NCBI GenBank assembly: GCA_036845225.1
Contig: DAIUEJ010000043.1
Location: 1-21,538, forward strand
Direction: 5' to 3'
Source of the DNA: FEN-680 sp036845225
GTDB taxonomy: Bacteria > Actinomycetota > Geothermincolia > Fen-727 > Anoxymicrobiaceae
DNA length: 21,538 nucleotides
In this document: piece by piece, positions 7,785-17,288 of the stretch
Numbering within the stretch: the first letter of the stretch is position 1
Layout of the letters: the number at the start of each line of letters is the position of its first letter
Position numbers and translations under genes: made by a program
The notes under the pieces: model-generated
Database searches by the model: none
What the model was told of the DNA's origin: nothing
The model's input: the letters and a program-made list of their open reading frames with translations, nothing else

Positions 7785-8972
7785 GTGAACGATAACGTAC
7801 CGGCAGGCCGGATGATTGGTGCGTCCCGCTCATGGTTCGACAGGGGAGTCACGTACCTGGGGATACCCAGGCTCGGGCAAGCCCCGGGAAGAGACCTCGG
7901 GGTCGACGCTCTGAGGGGCTTCGCGATCCTCCTCGTGGTGCTGGGGCACTCCATAAGCAACGCCGAGAACCTTATGATCGCCCAGGCGGCGAATCCCAGG
8001 TTCTACCTGAGCAATTTCCTCTACACCTTCCACATGCCGCTCTTCATACTCATAAGCGGCTACGTCCTCTTCGGAAAGCGCATAAAGGTAAGTGACCGGG
8101 CGATAAGACTGCTGGTGCCCTTCCTGGCGTGGATCCCGGTCACCTGGTTTGTGAACCGTTACATACACCACTTCCCATGGCCGGTCAGGTTCGGGACGAC
8201 CCTGAAGGACACAATCCTGCAGCCCGGGGCCGGCTTGTGGTTCCTGCCGACACTGTTCCTCTGCTCGATGTTGTTGATACCGGTCATATACCTGGAGAAG
8301 CGGCGAAACTGGCTGGGCGGAGTGTCATTCCTGGTGATATTCATCGCGGTCAATGTGCTTCCCGCGGGAGTCACCATCTTCCACCAGCACTTCAATCTCA
8401 TGGACATGGGAATAATGCAGGTGAAGTACTTCTTCGCCTTCTTCGCGGTCGGCTATCTCGCGGCGAAGCACAGGGTCAAGATAGAGCAGTTGCGCAGGGA
8501 GAGGGCGAACCTGATACTTGCCACGCTTTCGGTGCTGTTCATCACCCTCTTTGCGCTCCTGTATTACTACGGTCACATAAAGCCTTACACTTTTCCTTTC
8601 TCCCTGACCGACCTGTACAACACCCCGCTTGCATACTTCCTCCGCTACCTGATGGCGTTCCTGGGCATCGCCTTCTCCATAGCGCTCATCAGGAGCCTGA
8701 AGTCGGGCCGCGCGCTCAAGGCATTCGCCTGGGTAGGCCTCGTGACCATGGACATCTACGTCGCCCATGGGCTGATGATCCAGCTCGCTTTCGGGAGCGG
8801 CTGGGTGAAGGTGCTGACGGGTTTTGTGCTCGGAGTTGTCCTGTCGCTCGCGCTCTCCTTCCTGGTGCTCAGGCAGTGGTGGGTCACGGCGGCGCTCTTC
8901 CTCGGAATAAAGCCGAAAGCAGATGAGATAAGAGCGCGTGAACCTGCCTCGAGCCTTGACATGGACGAGTAG
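7785..8972 (+). CDS. Acyltransferase-3 family membrane protein (surface glycan O-acylation)
   Basis: This is an integral membrane acyltransferase of the acyltransferase-3 (OafA/NodX-like) family. The N-terminal segment DALRGFAILLVVLGHS carries the family's R-x10-H motif in the first membrane helix. About nine more hydrophobic helices follow, including YTFHMPLFILISGYVLF, typical of the family, and a late helix with DIYVAHG. Such enzymes move acetyl or other acyl groups onto sugars of exopolysaccharide or envelope glycans. The start is uncertain: TTG 7764 lacks a ribosome site, GTG 7785 has AGGGCGG at 7771-7777, and ATG 7812 has little. A better SD-ATG pair at 7698 is in frame but is separated by a TAG. 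It is the first gene of a same-strand run of glycosyltransferases, which supports a glycan-decorating role. Confidence 0.87.
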   Translation: MNDNVPAGRMIGASRSWFDRGVTYLGIPRLGQAPGRDLGVDALRGFAILLVVLGHSISNAENLMIAQAANPRFYLSNFLYTFHMPLFILISGYVLFGKRIKVSDRAIRLLVPFLAWIPVTWFVNRYIHHFPWPVRFGTTLKDTILQPGAGLWFLPTLFLCSMLLIPVIYLEKRRNWLGGVSFLVIFIAVNVLPAGVTIFHQHFNLMDMGIMQVKYFFAFFAVGYLAAKHRVKIEQLRRERANLILATLSVLFITLFALLYYYGHIKPYTFPFSLTDLYNTPLAYFLRYLMAFLGIAFSIALIRSLKSGRALKAFAWVGLVTMDIYVAHGLMIQLAFGSGWVKVLTGFVLGVVLSLALSFLVLRQWWVTAALFLGIKPKADEIRAREPASSLDMDE

Positions 8973-9125
8973 GCGGGGCCGTGATAAGAATGAGGATTAA
9001 GCACGACCGTTTCAAGAACCTGATCAAAGGACGGTTGCTCAGCCGCGCCTGACCCGCCGTGAAGTATGATTTGCACTACAAGTGATTCGACTGGAGCCGA
9101 TGTCAGACAACCATGAGGGTAAGCT

Positions 9126-10232
9126 TTGAAGATACTGGTGTTCAACTGGAGGGACATCCGCCACCCGGAGGCCGGGGGAGCGGAGATAAACATACACGAG
9201 CAGGCGAGACGCTGGGTAGCCTGGGGCAACCAGGTGACCATGTTCACTTCGAGGCCGGAGGGCCAGGCGGCCAGGGACAACATCGACGGCATCGAGATCT
9301 ATCGCGGCGGAGGGCGCTTCGGAGTATATGCCCGGGCGGCTGCCGCTTACCTCATCCGGCTGCGCCATCACGCGGACGTCATCCTCGATATCGAGAACGG
9401 GATCCCTTTCTTTACTGCTCTCTACTCACGCAAGCCGAAGGTCTTACTCATGCACCACCTCCACCAGGACCAGTTCCTGGTGGAAATGGGCAACGTGATC
9501 GGGAGGCTCGGCCGGTTCATGGAGCGCGTCCTGGTCCCGCTGTTCTACAGGAGGTCCGTGATGACTGCCGTCTCAGAATCCACCGCGCAAAGGAAAAAAG
9601 CCGCGCTCTGGCGTGGCCGCGGGCTGAACATCAGGGTCATCTATAATGGAATTGACCATTCGTTCTATCGTCCGGGCGAAGGCAAGGCCGAAAGCCCTAC
9701 CGTGCTCTACCTTGGCCGCATCAAGCGCTACAAACGGCTGCCCCGGCTGATCGCGATGATCCCCGAGGTGTCCAGGTGGATCCCGGATGTCGATGTGATC
9801 ATCGCAGGGGACGGCGACGCCATTGAGGACGCCAGGGACCAGGTGGAAAGGTCGGGGGTCGCAGGGTCGGTGAAAATAGTGGGAAGAGTAAGTGAAGAGG
9901 AGAAGCTGCGACTCCTTCAGCGCGCCTGGGTCATGGTCACGCCTTCGATGAACGAGGGATGGGGAGTGACTGTGATCGAGGCGAACGCCTGCGGCACTCC
10001 CGCCATCGCCTTTCGCGTCCCTGGCCTGGATGAGGCGATCGTCGACGGAAAGACGGGATTCTTGTGCGATGACGATGGCGCGTTTGCAGGGGCTGTGGCT
10101 GAAGTCCTCTCCGACTCCGCGTTGAGGGATAGGATGTCGGCCGCGGCTTTAGAATGGGCTGCAAGGTTTGACTGGGACGAGACGGCGCGTCAGACACTCG
10201 AGGTCCTCAGGGCACACTGTGGGAGGCAGTAG
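9126..10232 (+). CDS. GT4-family glycosyltransferase (GT-B fold)
   Basis: This 368-aa cytoplasmic or membrane-associated glycosyltransferase starts with MKILVFNWRDIRHPEAGGAE, the usual strand 1 and glycine-rich loop of GT4 enzymes that act on a lipid-linked or nascent sugar. The C-terminal Rossmann domain carries VLYLGRIKRYKRL (about residues 194-206), AGDGD, and the donor-binding EX7E motif in EGWGVTVIEA near residue 280, followed by 'ACGTPAIAFRVPGLDE'. The donor is probably a UDP- or GDP-sugar, but the specificity is not readable. TTG 9126 is chosen because the protein motif begins there and GAGGGTAAG lies just upstream. An ATG at 9113 is in another frame. The gene is 153 bp after the acyltransferase and 54 bp before the next glycosyltransferase. 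Confidence 0.92.
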   Translation: MKILVFNWRDIRHPEAGGAEINIHEQARRWVAWGNQVTMFTSRPEGQAARDNIDGIEIYRGGGRFGVYARAAAAYLIRLRHHADVILDIENGIPFFTALYSRKPKVLLMHHLHQDQFLVEMGNVIGRLGRFMERVLVPLFYRRSVMTAVSESTAQRKKAALWRGRGLNIRVIYNGIDHSFYRPGEGKAESPTVLYLGRIKRYKRLPRLIAMIPEVSRWIPDVDVIIAGDGDAIEDARDQVERSGVAGSVKIVGRVSEEEKLRLLQRAWVMVTPSMNEGWGVTVIEANACGTPAIAFRVPGLDEAIVDGKTGFLCDDDGAFAGAVAEVLSDSALRDRMSAAALEWAARFDWDETARQTLEVLRAHCGRQ

Positions 10233-10286
10233 GCAAGCTATATTCCGCTCACGCAGTTTATCGACCGGGAGGGACAGGCCACAGTC

Positions 10287-12524
10287 ATGCCGACAGATCG
10301 GCGGGAGCACGACAGACACAGAGTACTTGCCCTGCTGTGGCACGCGCCACAAGAGGTGATCACGTCCGGAGGTCTCCGGAGGACAAGCGAGATCTTGGAC
10401 CGGGTGCCGGGCGGCGTCAGCGTGCTCGCAATCGACAACAGTCCGTCGTTCTTCCGCGACAGGGGCCGGGAAAACTTCGTGGCCATCGAGTACCACGTGC
10501 CCGGAGTTATTCGGGCGCTGGAGAAACGATTCTTCTGGTTGGAGCGCGTCCTGGAATGGGCCCTATCCACCGTGTTGATGACCGCGGCGTGTGTGAGGCT
10601 TCGCGCGACCGGAGACGGCTTCGACACGGTTCTTGTCCCGAGCTCTGAGCAGATCCCTGCTCTGCTGGCGGGAATCATTGCAAAGCACATCTTCCTCGCC
10701 GACCTCGTTGCGTGCAGCACAAACCTGGATATCTTTCCCCCTTTGATAAGGAAGCCGCTCGCCAGGCTCCACAACAGGGCGGATACGGTGATTGTTATAT
10801 CTCAGCACCTGGCCCGCGAGTTTGCCGCCTACGGCGTGAGTTCTCGGATAGTCGTCAACGGCGTAGGCCTCGACACGGAGGCGATTTCGAGTACTGATGA
10901 TCCGGCAACAAAGGATTTCGACGCCGTCTTCGTGGGAAGGCACGACTCCGAGAAGGGCATATTCGACTTGATCCGGATATGGCACATCGTCGTCAAGGAA
11001 TTGCCGTCCGCGAAGCTCGTGATGATCGGAAGCTGCAATCCTCCCAACAGAGTGAGGCTCGCCTCGCTGATATCCGAATGCGGGCTTGAGGACAAGGTCA
11101 CGCTCATGGGAACGGTAGACGATGCTGCGAAATACTCGCTCTTCAAGCGGAGCAAGGTATGCCTGTTTCCGAGCCACGTCGAGGAGTGGGGCATAGTGCC
11201 ACAGGAAGCACTGGCGTGCGGCCTGCCCGTAGTCGTCTACGACCTTCCGGTCTACGAGGAGAACATAAAGCCGTGCGAGGCGGTCTTCCGCTTGCCAGTG
11301 GGAGATATCCCGGGCATGGCCCGCAGTGCGATTGAGCTGCTGGCCGGCAACGAGTTTCAGAAGTATGATCGGGTCGGCCCCGACTTCGTCAGCCGCTTCG
11401 GCTGGGACGAAGTCGCCGACCGTGAGTTCCAGGTCCTGACCGGGCTGATGGCTCCAGCCGGCGCGGACGCGAGCACGGGTCTCAGCCATTCATCAGATAA
11501 CAGAGGCGGTGCCGGAGAGCGCTCACAAATTTCCTCCAGCACGACTTTCTCAATAGTCATCCCGGCGCTGAATGAAGAAAGAAACATAGGTGGCCTCATC
11601 GAGGATATCCTGCGTCAGGAACTCCCCGATTCGCTTGTCCTGGAAAAGATAGTGGTCGTATCCGATGGCTCGACCGACGACACGGATTCCATCGTCAGGT
11701 CGCACGCCGCACTTGACGCAAGGATCGAGCTGCTGGTCAACACCGAGAGACTCGGCAACGCACAGGCGATTAATATCGGCAAGAGCAGGGGGGACAGCGA
11801 TTTCCTGGTCATACTGGACGGGGACATAAGGTTGGACGGCAGAGATTGTCTCAACAACCTTCTCAGTGATATCGAGCCAGGCGTCGGAATGGTCGGGGGG
11901 AACCCCAGGCCGGTCAGAGACGGGAAGACCTTCGGCGCGGCTGTCAACGAATGCGGCGCATTCATCAGGGACGCACTGAGGCCCCGTATCCGAGGGGGGA
12001 ACAGCATCATCAGCGCACTCGGATGCATCCTTGCCCTGGACAAGAGTCTGTACAAGGAAGTGGAGATCCCCCTCAATCCCGACTCTCCCGAACTGCTGGT
12101 GCCTAACGACCAGTATTTTTACATGAAGTGTCTCGAGAAGGGGATGCGCTTCGTCAGCCGGGAGAACGCGCGCGTGTACTATAAGTTGTGCAGCTCCATA
12201 AGGGACAGCAACAGGCAGGGAGTGCGGTTCGTCTTCTCGATGTCCAGCATGAACTCGTTCTTCGATGACGCCCTGATAACACGCGAATACCACTTCCCGC
12301 TCCGCGCTGTTGCCGGCGCGCTGGTTTCATCATTCTGGCGCAGACCGGTTTTGACCCTGGCATGGGGAGCATTACATCTGTATGTGCAGATCAAGGTGTA
12401 TGTATGGAGGCACCTACTGAAGAAGGGCGTGAATGCGGCCTGGGAAGTCAGCAAGACGTCCAAGAGCGGCATGGATTGGAGCCTGCCTTCAGGGACACGC
12501 GGGACAAGAGACAGCGGACCTTGA
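10287..12524 (+). CDS. Two-domain glycosyltransferase: GT4 fused to GT2
   Basis: This 745-aa single open frame joins two different transferase folds. Residues 1 to about 385 form a GT-B GT4 domain: 'DAVFVGRHDSEKGIFDLI' (about 211-228), then the EX7E donor motif in EEWGIVPQEAL (Glu298/Glu306) and 'ACGLPVVVYDLP'. A Ser/Gly/Ala-rich linker (about 388-418) follows. Residues 420 to about 665 form a GT-A GT2 domain: FSIVIPALNEERNIGG, SDGSTDDT, and the metal-binding DGD (510-512). A C-terminal hydrophobic stretch (about 669-706) may anchor the protein. Such a protein could add two successive sugars to a growing glycan. The linker and lack of any internal stop argue for a true fusion. ATG 10287 has GGGAGGGA 12 nt upstream, a rather long spacing. 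Its end overlaps the next gene. Confidence 0.9.
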   Translation: MPTDRREHDRHRVLALLWHAPQEVITSGGLRRTSEILDRVPGGVSVLAIDNSPSFFRDRGRENFVAIEYHVPGVIRALEKRFFWLERVLEWALSTVLMTAACVRLRATGDGFDTVLVPSSEQIPALLAGIIAKHIFLADLVACSTNLDIFPPLIRKPLARLHNRADTVIVISQHLAREFAAYGVSSRIVVNGVGLDTEAISSTDDPATKDFDAVFVGRHDSEKGIFDLIRIWHIVVKELPSAKLVMIGSCNPPNRVRLASLISECGLEDKVTLMGTVDDAAKYSLFKRSKVCLFPSHVEEWGIVPQEALACGLPVVVYDLPVYEENIKPCEAVFRLPVGDIPGMARSAIELLAGNEFQKYDRVGPDFVSRFGWDEVADREFQVLTGLMAPAGADASTGLSHSSDNRGGAGERSQISSSTTFSIVIPALNEERNIGGLIEDILRQELPDSLVLEKIVVVSDGSTDDTDSIVRSHAALDARIELLVNTERLGNAQAINIGKSRGDSDFLVILDGDIRLDGRDCLNNLLSDIEPGVGMVGGNPRPVRDGKTFGAAVNECGAFIRDALRPRIRGGNSIISALGCILALDKSLYKEVEIPLNPDSPELLVPNDQYFYMKCLEKGMRFVSRENARVYYKLCSSIRDSNRQGVRFVFSMSSMNSFFDDALITREYHFPLRAVAGALVSSFWRRPVLTLAWGALHLYVQIKVYVWRHLLKKGVNAAWEVSKTSKSGMDWSLPSGTRGTRDSGP

Positions 12525-15514
12525 AAGAGGTGCAAGCGATAACAGGGGATACGGCCGGTGGCCTGAAGGCTTGCCGGGACAGGTTTATGCGCTTCCTCGA
12601 GGATAGGGAGTACAGACCGCTATGGCACGCGCTCGCCGTCCTTTTCATCATTGCCGCCGCATCCCTGCTGTTCTATAAGAACTTCGGGTTCCACGGTACG
12701 ATGATGTACACGGACATGACCTGGCCCAGCCAGCTCAGCCACCTGCAGTTCAATGCCGCGAACACCTGGATGCCTTATGGGAGTTATCCCATCGGTGGAA
12801 GCCAACTCTGGTTTTACTGGATCTACCCGACGACGACGGTCGCCCGCCTCTTCCAAATCTCGGCGGCCACCTACCAGCTGCTCATGTTCATTGGCACCTT
12901 CAGCCTGGCGGGCATCTCGATGTACGCGCTCGCCTACAGCACCATCAGGTCCCTTAAGCTCCCGGACACCGCCGGGTACGCCCCTTACGTGGGCGCAGTG
13001 CTCGCGGCCCTGGTCTTCATGTACAACCCCTGGTCGTTGATGTACCTGAGGGAGTACTTCGGCTACCCGGTCTACGCCCTGTCGCCCCTGCTGTTCTTAG
13101 CCATGGTCAAGACCTTCGATTCCCCCAGGCTGCGCAATATAGTCCTGTTCTCGCTGTTCGTGGTCGTCATCAACACCTCCCACCACCTCATCTGGTTCTG
13201 GGCGCTCTTCATCTCCTACCTGCTCTTCTTCGTGATTACCAACAGGTTCCAGAGGCAGAAGGTGGCCGGCGCCCTCAAGGTGCTCGCCGGAACGGTAGCC
13301 TTCTACCTGTTGCTCGGTGCCGCCTGGGTCATGCCCTACCTGGGCTCCCAGCTCGCGAACAAGCCGCTCCTGCCGTACTATTCCCCTGCCTTTTCCCAGG
13401 GCTCGATACAAGCGCTCTCGGCGAACAACACGATCATGAACAACTTCCGCCTGGTGTCGTTCGGGTCCTGGACGCTCACCACTGTGCGCAGCGGAGTCCT
13501 GCTCGAGACCCTGGTCTTCGCCCTGCCGGTGCTCGCCGTGCTGTCCTTCCTCGTGATGCGCAAGTACGTCAAGGGGAACCGCGTCGTCAACTACTGGGCG
13601 CTGGTGGCGGTCCTCGCCCTGCTGCTCGCCACTGGCTCCTCGTTCATCCTGAAGCGCTACTTCCTGTACTTCACCTTGAGGGCCCCCGGCTCGGGCTTCT
13701 ACGGCTGGATGCTCAGGGCGACAGAGCGCTGGCTGTTCTTCGTGCCCATCTTCTTCGGGCTGATGATCGGGATACTGGTGACCAGACTGCTGGTCAAGAA
13801 GCCCAAGTATCTCGGCGGCGCTTCACAACAGGAGCACATTGATTGGAAGAAGAAATTCTTCGGCACTCACGACCATGCGTGGGGTCTCGTAGCCGCGGTC
13901 ATGATGGTGATTCTGATATTAGTCTCTCTTGTGCCCGTCACGCTCTGGTTCGCGCGGATAATATTCAGCCCTGCAGACGTGCCCAGGGATTACCAGAAGG
14001 TCAACGATTTCCTCGCCAGCCAGCCCGATGGGGACAGGGTTGCATGGATACCTTTCTTCCCGCTGGACGCCTACGTCTACAAGTGGGCCCCCGAGAAGAA
14101 GGTCGGCCCCTATAGCGTTCTCTCTTCGCCCCCGTCACTCAGCAGCATCCAGGCGGTAACTGACAAGGGCTCCTACTACAACTGGCTGGAGTCGCTATAC
14201 CTCAAAGGGAGTATCCAGCCGGTCCAGGTGCTCAGACCGGAGCTGGTGCTCAAGAACGATGACATGTCCCGACTGTTCGCACCATTCGCCACAAGGTACC
14301 TGGTGTTCGACAAGTCCGTGAAAGGGTACGACTTCGGAGACAACTTCGAGGCAGAGAACAGCATCAAGCTGGTGTACGGGACGAAGTATCTTCGAGTCTA
14401 CAGGACGGACTACGACCCGGGATATATCTCGGTGGCTACGACTACCACCAGGGCGAACTCGTTCTTCGATAACCTGGCGGTGGTACAGAAACTGACGAAG
14501 GAACAGTCCGCCGGCCTGGCTTTCTCCAATGGAACGTCTTATTTCGGGGGCTCCTCGAACATACCCGAGAAGTACGGGGTGGTCGATATCAACCGCTACC
14601 TGATACCGATAACTGTCAACGGGAGCTTCGAGCAGGCCGAGACGAACGGGCCCCATCCGGGATGGTACCTCACCTATGACAACGGAAAGACAAAGGTGTC
14701 GATAACAGATGACACAAAGGCGGATGGTATTCGAAGCTTGAAGGTCGTCAACAAATCCACCACTCGATTCGACATCGCCTGGATTTCCACCTGGGAGGAG
14801 CAGGTAATACAAGGCGATATCTACACCTTCGAGACCAGCGTGAAGTACCGCAACGCGAACTGGTCGGTCGCCAGGATAGAGGGATACCAGGCGAAAACGG
14901 GACAGTGGGTCCCGCTGATGGCCTGTCCCGGTATACAGTCGAGCGATTCCGTCTGGAAGAAATACCGTTGCTCTTTGCTGGTTCCCGGGGGCATCACCAA
15001 GATAAGGCCTGCGCTGGGGGCCGGCTGGGTGCACAATTCGTCCAGGGGGCCCGCGGTCACCTGGTTCGACGGCGTGAAGCTATCCAAAGTGAACAACGAC
15101 TTTGTCGTCGCACTCGCACAGAAGAAGGCAGCGCCCAGAATCGAGTACACCAGGGTGAACGCCGAGAAGTACCGGGTGCGGGTGCGGGGGGCTGCAGCGC
15201 CTTTCATACTTGTGCTCGGTGAGACATACGACGGCCTCTGGTTGGCCGAGACAGGGGATGGAAAGAAGATAGAATCCGTGCCGATGTACTCCACCATCAA
15301 CGGCTTTCCCATCGACAAGACAGGCACTTTCGAGGTGACTGTGCGCTACCGGCTACAGCCCTGGCTCTCTGCCGGCCTCGCCATCTCCTTGTTAACGATA
15401 CTTGTCTTCGTCATCTATCTGATGTATGTCTACAGGAAGCGGTTAGCCACTGCCGCCAATATTGTCTGGAAGCCAACAACGCGCCTGGGCCGCCGGGCCA
15501 GGGAGAGTATTTAG
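12521..15514 (+). CDS. Large GT-C-like membrane protein with C-terminal carbohydrate-binding-like domain
   Basis: This protein of about 997 aa has an N-terminal membrane region of roughly a dozen helices (about 35-485), an extracytoplasmic part (about 490-950) and a final helix (about 957-982) before a basic tail. The first outside loop carries an acidic residue in MMYTDMTWPSQ (Asp65), where GT-C transferases have a catalytic Asp. The long outside part contains a beta-sandwich-like domain (about 700-856) starting NGSFEQAETNGPHPGWYL and ending WFDGVKL, typical of carbohydrate-binding modules. The layout recalls actinobacterial AftD-type arabinofuranosyltransferases, but I cannot confirm the family. 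TTG 12521 is chosen because it forms a TTGA overlap with the previous stop. ATG 12587 is an alternative, and ATG 12362 would overlap the upstream gene by 163 bp. Probable role: moving sugars from a lipid carrier to an outside glycan. Confidence 0.8.
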   Translation: MKEVQAITGDTAGGLKACRDRFMRFLEDREYRPLWHALAVLFIIAAASLLFYKNFGFHGTMMYTDMTWPSQLSHLQFNAANTWMPYGSYPIGGSQLWFYWIYPTTTVARLFQISAATYQLLMFIGTFSLAGISMYALAYSTIRSLKLPDTAGYAPYVGAVLAALVFMYNPWSLMYLREYFGYPVYALSPLLFLAMVKTFDSPRLRNIVLFSLFVVVINTSHHLIWFWALFISYLLFFVITNRFQRQKVAGALKVLAGTVAFYLLLGAAWVMPYLGSQLANKPLLPYYSPAFSQGSIQALSANNTIMNNFRLVSFGSWTLTTVRSGVLLETLVFALPVLAVLSFLVMRKYVKGNRVVNYWALVAVLALLLATGSSFILKRYFLYFTLRAPGSGFYGWMLRATERWLFFVPIFFGLMIGILVTRLLVKKPKYLGGASQQEHIDWKKKFFGTHDHAWGLVAAVMMVILILVSLVPVTLWFARIIFSPADVPRDYQKVNDFLASQPDGDRVAWIPFFPLDAYVYKWAPEKKVGPYSVLSSPPSLSSIQAVTDKGSYYNWLESLYLKGSIQPVQVLRPELVLKNDDMSRLFAPFATRYLVFDKSVKGYDFGDNFEAENSIKLVYGTKYLRVYRTDYDPGYISVATTTTRANSFFDNLAVVQKLTKEQSAGLAFSNGTSYFGGSSNIPEKYGVVDINRYLIPITVNGSFEQAETNGPHPGWYLTYDNGKTKVSITDDTKADGIRSLKVVNKSTTRFDIAWISTWEEQVIQGDIYTFETSVKYRNANWSVARIEGYQAKTGQWVPLMACPGIQSSDSVWKKYRCSLLVPGGITKIRPALGAGWVHNSSRGPAVTWFDGVKLSKVNNDFVVALAQKKAAPRIEYTRVNAEKYRVRVRGAAAPFILVLGETYDGLWLAETGDGKKIESVPMYSTINGFPIDKTGTFEVTVRYRLQPWLSAGLAISLLTILVFVIYLMYVYRKRLATAANIVWKPTTRLGRRARESI

Positions 15515-15561
15515 CGCACCTACTCAGGAAACGATGGACCAAGTAGAGCGGGAGTAGAGAC

Positions 15562-15921
15562 ATGAAAGAATGGCTCGCGTCGAAGAAGGACATAATAAAG
15601 TGGTCCGCCGTAGCGCTTGTCTTCCTCGCGCTGGCGATATTTGTGAGCGTGACCTCGGCCGTCGTCGTCACGCTTTTTCTCCTGGCGCTGGTACTGCATC
15701 TCAATAATGGGCTGCCGCTGATCATCGCCCTGGTGTTCCTGTGCATCAGTGCCCTCCTAGTAGCTCTCGGACAGAGGGGTGCAGGCGGGACCATTGCCAA
15801 CTGGGCGTACTACTTCCTGGCAATCGGTGTAGTGCTGCAACTTATCGACTATGTGCGGTCTGGCGAGGAACGCCGACCGATACCGCCGTCCGTCGACACG
15901 AAGCAGGCAGAAGACAAATGA
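15562..15921 (+). CDS. Small membrane protein, 119 aa, unknown
   Basis: I do not recognise a family. The product has a Lys-rich N-terminus (MKEWLASKKDIIKW) and four hydrophobic stretches (about 14-31, 33-46, 49-69 and 81-96) that likely form three or four helices, then a charged tail of about 23 residues. The ATG has GGGAG about 12 nt upstream and AGAG nearer. It follows the large GT-C-like gene by 47 bp and probably ends the glycan operon. Small proteins at this place often help a membrane glycosyltransferase complex, but that is only context. Its stop lies 23 bp from the end of the convergent repeat-protein pseudogene, with no terminator hairpin visible. Confidence 0.7.
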   Translation: MKEWLASKKDIIKWSAVALVFLALAIFVSVTSAVVVTLFLLALVLHLNNGLPLIIALVFLCISALLVALGQRGAGGTIANWAYYFLAIGVVLQLIDYVRSGEERRPIPPSVDTKQAEDK

Positions 15922-15944
15922 GTTTGAGAAGCGGGTCTTCCCAG

Positions 15945-17288
15945 CTAAAACCCTACGACATCGTGCCCACCGGTCCAGCCTTTGTAGTCGAAGTACATCG
16001 GCCTCTCGACAATCACCGGCCTGTCTGAAGTGACTTCCGCGGATATCTCCAGGCCCGAGCCCGCCTCCAGGTTGACATCCACCGTGGACCTGGAATCGGG
16101 GGCGAGGGTTACGTGTTTCACAATCGGTTTCCCTGTTGCAGGGTAGTAAGTGATCGTAGCGTCTACCGATTGATCAGCGACAATCACTTTTGAGGGCGAA
16201 CTCAGGAATGGTTGACGCTGGACAACCGATACAGGTGAAGGGTTCTGCAAGCAGAGCCACTCGTCGAAACCTTCCCCGGTGAATCCCTCGGCGAAGAACC
16301 ATCTCGTCGCGGGGCTCATCGCCCCCAGCACGTCATGGCCTCCGTCCCAGCGGTCGCGGTAGCGGAAGTACATGGGCCGCTCTGCGATGAACTCCGAGGT
16401 TGAACTGAGGAAGACCGAGCAATCCTTATCCGTTCCTATCTCCGCGTTCACGGATCGTGTCAGCCTCTGATTTGCCGGCACCGTATACGTCTTCTCCACC
16501 GGGCCTCCCTGCCCGGCGCCCAGTTGGAAGACCGCCTTGATAGTAACGTCTGCCGGGTTCGGGTTTTGCAGGCACAGCCACTCCTCGAATCCCGCGCGAG
16601 TGGTGCCTTCGGCGAAGTACCAGGTGCGTGACGGGTAGTTGGTACCAACCACATCATGCCCTCCCGTCCAATGGTTGCCACTCAGCCCCTGGTAGTCAAA
16701 ATAGATGGGTCTTTCCGCTACTATGCTCTGGTCGCTCTCCAGCAGAAGGCTGACATTCTTGCCATCGCCTACCTGGTCCCGCGTCTTGAAAGTGGCCCTG
16801 GAGTTTCCCCCCACCCGGCCCTGGGACTCCCTTCGGCCCTCCCCTTCGACCATGTAATGGAAGCTCAGGTTAGCCGTGCTCGAACTGGGGTTCAGCACCG
16901 TCACGTACTGGTCGAATCCGGCGATGGTCGTTCCTTCCGCGAAGTACCACTGCTTAGCCGGGAACGGCGCGCCGAGGGCGTCCGAGCCGCCCGTCCATCT
17001 GCCATCGTAGTTGAAGTACATGGGCCTCTCGACGACCAGGCCGGCAGTTGCGGATCGCACCACTATGGAGACTTCCCTGCCCGGGCCCACTTCATCGTTA
17101 ACCCTCACGGTGAAGCGCGACTCCTTCGCGAGCGCGTAGCGCGCCTGTTGCGTCGTCCCGTCGGTGAAGATGTATGTAACATCAGCAGTGGCGTCCTCGC
17201 TGCCGGGGTTCCCGATGCAGAGGTACTCCAGTAGTGCTATGAAGACCAGGTGGAACCGCGTCGCCCTCAGCCAGGAAAATGCCTCGGC
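15945..17288 (-). CDS. 3' fragment of the repeat protein (repeats 5-8 and C-terminus)
   Basis: This frame is open from a TAA at 17289-17291 down to the TAG at 15945-15947. Family-like sequence begins at EYLCIGNPG (near 17229) in mid-repeat and continues through three full units, ending with a last RPMYFDY...GGHDVVGF half unit. The first ATG in frame (17108) lies inside a repeat and has no ribosome site, so this is a remnant and not an independent gene. One unit (about 16010-16370) is longer than the others through an insertion of about 20 residues (SSPSKVIVADQSVDATITYY). The end of the frame coincides with the end of a half unit, suggesting the native C-terminus. Confidence 0.6.
   Translation of the reverse strand, partial: AEAFSWLRATRFHLVFIALLEYLCIGNPGSEDATADVTYIFTDGTTQQARYALAKESRFTVRVNDEVGPGREVSIVVRSATAGLVVERPMYFNYDGRWTGGSDALGAPFPAKQWYFAEGTTIAGFDQYVTVLNPSSSTANLSFHYMVEGEGRRESQGRVGGNSRATFKTRDQVGDGKNVSLLLESDQSIVAERPIYFDYQGLSGNHWTGGHDVVGTNYPSRTWYFAEGTTRAGFEEWLCLQNPNPADVTIKAVFQLGAGQGGPVEKTYTVPANQRLTRSVNAEIGTDKDCSVFLSSTSEFIAERPMYFRYRDRWDGGHDVLGAMSPATRWFFAEGFTGEGFDEWLCLQNPSPVSVVQRQPFLSSPSKVIVADQSVDATITYYPATGKPIVKHVTLAPDSRSTVDVNLEAGSGLEISAEVTSDRPVIVERPMYFDYKGWTGGHDVVGF

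Noticed and set aside
8990..9052. 20-codon basic open frame between acyltransferase and GT4 genes
   Set aside because: It has no good ribosome site and no recognisable pattern. At this length chance is enough.
12362..12520. Upstream start ATG 12362 for the GT-C-like protein
   Set aside because: It would overlap the GT4-GT2 gene by 163 bp and adds an unlikely polar stretch; the TTGA overlap at 12521 fits better.
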